DNA of 39,193 bases, from assembly GCA_947482555.1 (NCBI GenBank), contig CANKKB010000003.1, positions 1 through 39,193 on the forward strand. The letters run 5' to 3'. Position numbers and translations under genes: made by a program. This stretch comes from Burkholderiaceae bacterium (GTDB lineage Bacteria > Pseudomonadota > Gammaproteobacteria > Burkholderiales > Burkholderiaceae). Positions 37,148 through 39,193 of this stretch are shown here, in pieces (positions within the stretch are counted from its first letter, which is position 1; the number at the start of each line of letters is the position of its first letter). A model generated the notes under the pieces. The model saw only the letters and a program-made list of their open reading frames with translations. It ran no database searches and was not told where the DNA came from.

Positions 37148-37280
37148 TCCATTCTTTCTTTGTTGATTTCTTAAATAAAAATTAAATTGATTCTTATAAT
37201 CTTCTCTTTGAGTATAGCAAATACATATTCAATTTAAAGCATCATGAAGTGATGAAAGAAGCTACGGCAGCAGAAACACC

Positions 37281-38078
37281 TTAAATGATCTTCACTACCA
37301 AATCAGGTAATTTATCAATCGAGCAACGAATCACGTCACCCTTGACTACTGGACCAACATTCTCCGGAGTGCCAGAATAAATAATATCCCCGGGAAATAA
37401 CTCATTTGCTTCAGAAAGCTTAGCAATTTGCTCGGCAACTGACCAAATCATTTGACTTAAATCTGCTTTTTGCTTCACAACGCCATTCACCGAAAGTTCA
37501 ATATTCCCTTTGGTGAAGTGACCTATTTTGCCGACAGTAAAGATTGGGCCAATTGGTGCGGAATAATCAAACGATTTGCCAATTTCCCAAGGCTTCTTTT
37601 GATCGCCCATAAAGCGCTGTAAATCTCTGCGCGTCATATCCAGTCCAAGCGCATAGCCAAATACATGCTCCAAAGCCTTATCAACCGGAATACTCTTGCC
37701 ACCTTTATTTAAAGCTGCAACCAACTCAACTTCGTAGTGGTAATTTTTTGTCAGTGTTGGGTAGGGGTGATTTCCAACTTGATTAGGCGCCACAAATTGA
37801 ATCGCATCTGTGGGTTTTTGAAAGAAGAATGGCGGTTCACGGGTTGGATCCGAGCCCATTTCTCTTGCATGGGCGGCATAGTTTCTGCCAATACAATAAA
37901 TTCTACGCACCGGGAATTGTTGGCTACTGCCAGCAATAGGAATATATATCTGGTCAACATTAAAAGGCGTTTTTGCAACTTTATCTTGGGCCTGGGTAAC
38001 CCCAGATGAGCCAAGAACCGCTGTACCAACACCCAGTTTTAATGCATTGCGACGTGTGATCATTTTTTCTTGCGCCAT
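37281..38078 (-). CDS. Fumarylacetoacetate hydrolase-family protein with Tat-like leader
   Basis: Leader MITRRNALKLGVGTAVLGSSGVTQAQ; FAH core RIYCIGRNYAAHAREMG...PFFFQKPTDAI...YHYEVELVAALNKGG...GYALGLDMTRRDLQ...GDIIYSGTPENVGPV. Confidence 0.9.
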   Translation of the reverse strand: MAQEKMITRRNALKLGVGTAVLGSSGVTQAQDKVAKTPFNVDQIYIPIAGSSQQFPVRRIYCIGRNYAAHAREMGSDPTREPPFFFQKPTDAIQFVAPNQVGNHPYPTLTKNYHYEVELVAALNKGGKSIPVDKALEHVFGYALGLDMTRRDLQRFMGDQKKPWEIGKSFDYSAPIGPIFTVGKIGHFTKGNIELSVNGVVKQKADLSQMIWSVAEQIAKLSEANELFPGDIIYSGTPENVGPVVKGDVIRCSIDKLPDLVVKII

Positions 38079-38175
38079 GAGCTCTCTCCCCTTATGCTAC
38101 TGTAACTGATTTAGTCATCTACCGCAATTTTACAGATCTAGCTTGGCAATACATTAATAGCTTCCAAAAAACTTT

Positions 38176-38871
38176 ATGGGATTACTTCCAAAACCCTTTC
38201 GTGCTTTAGTAATTGGCTCATCTGGCACAATCGGTTCTGCCTTTGTAAAGCTACTTGAAAAGAATCCTTCATGCTCTTTAGTCATCGGCATCAGTCGGCA
38301 CTCCGATCACCCGATTGACTACAGCCTTCCAGAGACCATTGAATCGTCCGCTAAAAGTCTTACTGCAATAGGACCCTTTCAGCTCATTATTAATACAATT
38401 GGCTTATTGCATACAGAAAAATACATGCCTGAAAAGAAATTGGCAGACTTAAATCATGCTCAATTAAGTGAGTTGATGAACGTCAATGCTATTGGCCCTG
38501 CTTTAACCATCAAATGCTTTACTAATCTGCTAGATTCTCATAATAGCGTGATGGTATTCCTCTCAGCTAAAGTGGGTAGCATTGAAGATAATCGTCTTGG
38601 TGGATGGTATAGCTATCGCGCCTCTAAAGCAGCATTAAATATGTTTATCAAGACTGCGGCCATTGAATTAAGAAGAACAAAACCTAATGTTGCATTAATC
38701 GCCATACATCCTGGCACTGTTAATTCCAATCTATCGAAACCATTTCGTGGCCAAGAAATTGGCAGGAATGCAGATGATACCGCCAAGGATATATTTCATA
38801 TCCTAGAAAATGCTACTAAAGAAGACTCTGGCAGCTTTCTTTCTTATTCAGGAGAAAGGCTGCCTTGGTAA
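38176..38871 (+). CDS. SDR family protein (C-factor-like)
   Basis: VIGSSGTIGSAFVKLLEKN...YSYRASKAALNMFIKTAAIEL...IHPGTVNSNLSKPF. Confidence 0.87.
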   Translation: MGLLPKPFRALVIGSSGTIGSAFVKLLEKNPSCSLVIGISRHSDHPIDYSLPETIESSAKSLTAIGPFQLIINTIGLLHTEKYMPEKKLADLNHAQLSELMNVNAIGPALTIKCFTNLLDSHNSVMVFLSAKVGSIEDNRLGGWYSYRASKAALNMFIKTAAIELRRTKPNVALIAIHPGTVNSNLSKPFRGQEIGRNADDTAKDIFHILENATKEDSGSFLSYSGERLPW

Positions 38872-38916
38872 ATAACAAAGCAAGATGGATATTCAAGACT
38901 GCTAAATCTTTTTTTA

Positions 38917-39193
38917 CTACTGTGCTTTATTGGCTTTAAAGGCAACCGCTGCGCCTGGTGCAAGGATAATATAGGCACGCTTCCATGGTGCAGTGCCGAT
39001 TAATTTCCAAGAATGCCCAGTGCCAGTTGAATCTTCGGCCAACAAGATATCACCTGGATTGATAGTGAAGTGCTCATTATTGCGCGTGACAAAATCTAAA
39101 GTGCCGGTTAAGGTAATGACAATCTGCCTTACAGGGTCATTATGCCAATCATATTTACCCCCCTCGCTTGTTTCTTGAAATGAAATCGTTTGA
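38917..39193 (-). CDS. Cupin-domain protein, N-terminus cut by window edge
   Basis: Minus frame open to window edge: QTISFQETSEGGKYDWHNDPVRQIVITLTGTLDFVTRNNEHFTINPGDILLAEDSTGTGHSWKLIGTAPWKRAYIILAPG...*. Confidence 0.75.
   Translation of the reverse strand, partial: QTISFQETSEGGKYDWHNDPVRQIVITLTGTLDFVTRNNEHFTINPGDILLAEDSTGTGHSWKLIGTAPWKRAYIILAPGAAVAFKANKAQ

Noticed and set aside
1-39193. CRISPR arrays, tRNA/rRNA genes, prophage or toxin-antitoxin modules
   Set aside because: No repeat-spacer structure, RNA gene or phage/TA protein signature was recognised on reading the window and ORFs.

Overview
Compact, low-GC bacterial chromosome segment. Gene content (Bug/TctC binding proteins, CaiB CoA-transferase, narK1K2GHJI order, compact spacing) suggests Betaproteobacteria/Burkholderiales, possibly Polynucleobacter-like (inference). 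The centre (13.4-30.8 kb, all on the minus strand) is a respiratory nitrate reduction locus. In transcription order it reads NnrS-like protein, nitronate monooxygenase-like enzyme, B12-dependent class II ribonucleotide reductase (NrdJ), NarX, NarL, NarK1, NarK2, NarG, NarH, NarJ, NarI, nitroreductase. An FNR/ANR-like site lies upstream of the first gene. The left flank (0-9.4 kb) has a FixJ-like two-component system with a multi-TM kinase, then a putative acyl-CoA/2-oxo-acid catabolic cluster: two Bug proteins, ThDP enzyme, crotonase, type III CoA transferase and MFS transporter. Next come an exported MetX-like hydrolase, an orphan Amt transporter and a small cupin. The right flank (31-39 kb) has two adjacent decayed genes (Bug and GlcG/DUF336) visible as broken frames, an SDR, a ModA-like/NIPSNAP/cupin-like/small-lipoprotein gene string, asparaginase, envelope lipoproteins, a FAH-family protein with a Tat-like leader, a second SDR and a truncated cupin gene. 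I saw no rRNA, tRNA, CRISPR or transposase gene. The most interesting feature is the oxygen-independent RNR and NMO placed inside the nar regulatory/structural cluster. All assignments come from reading motifs; no database search was run.
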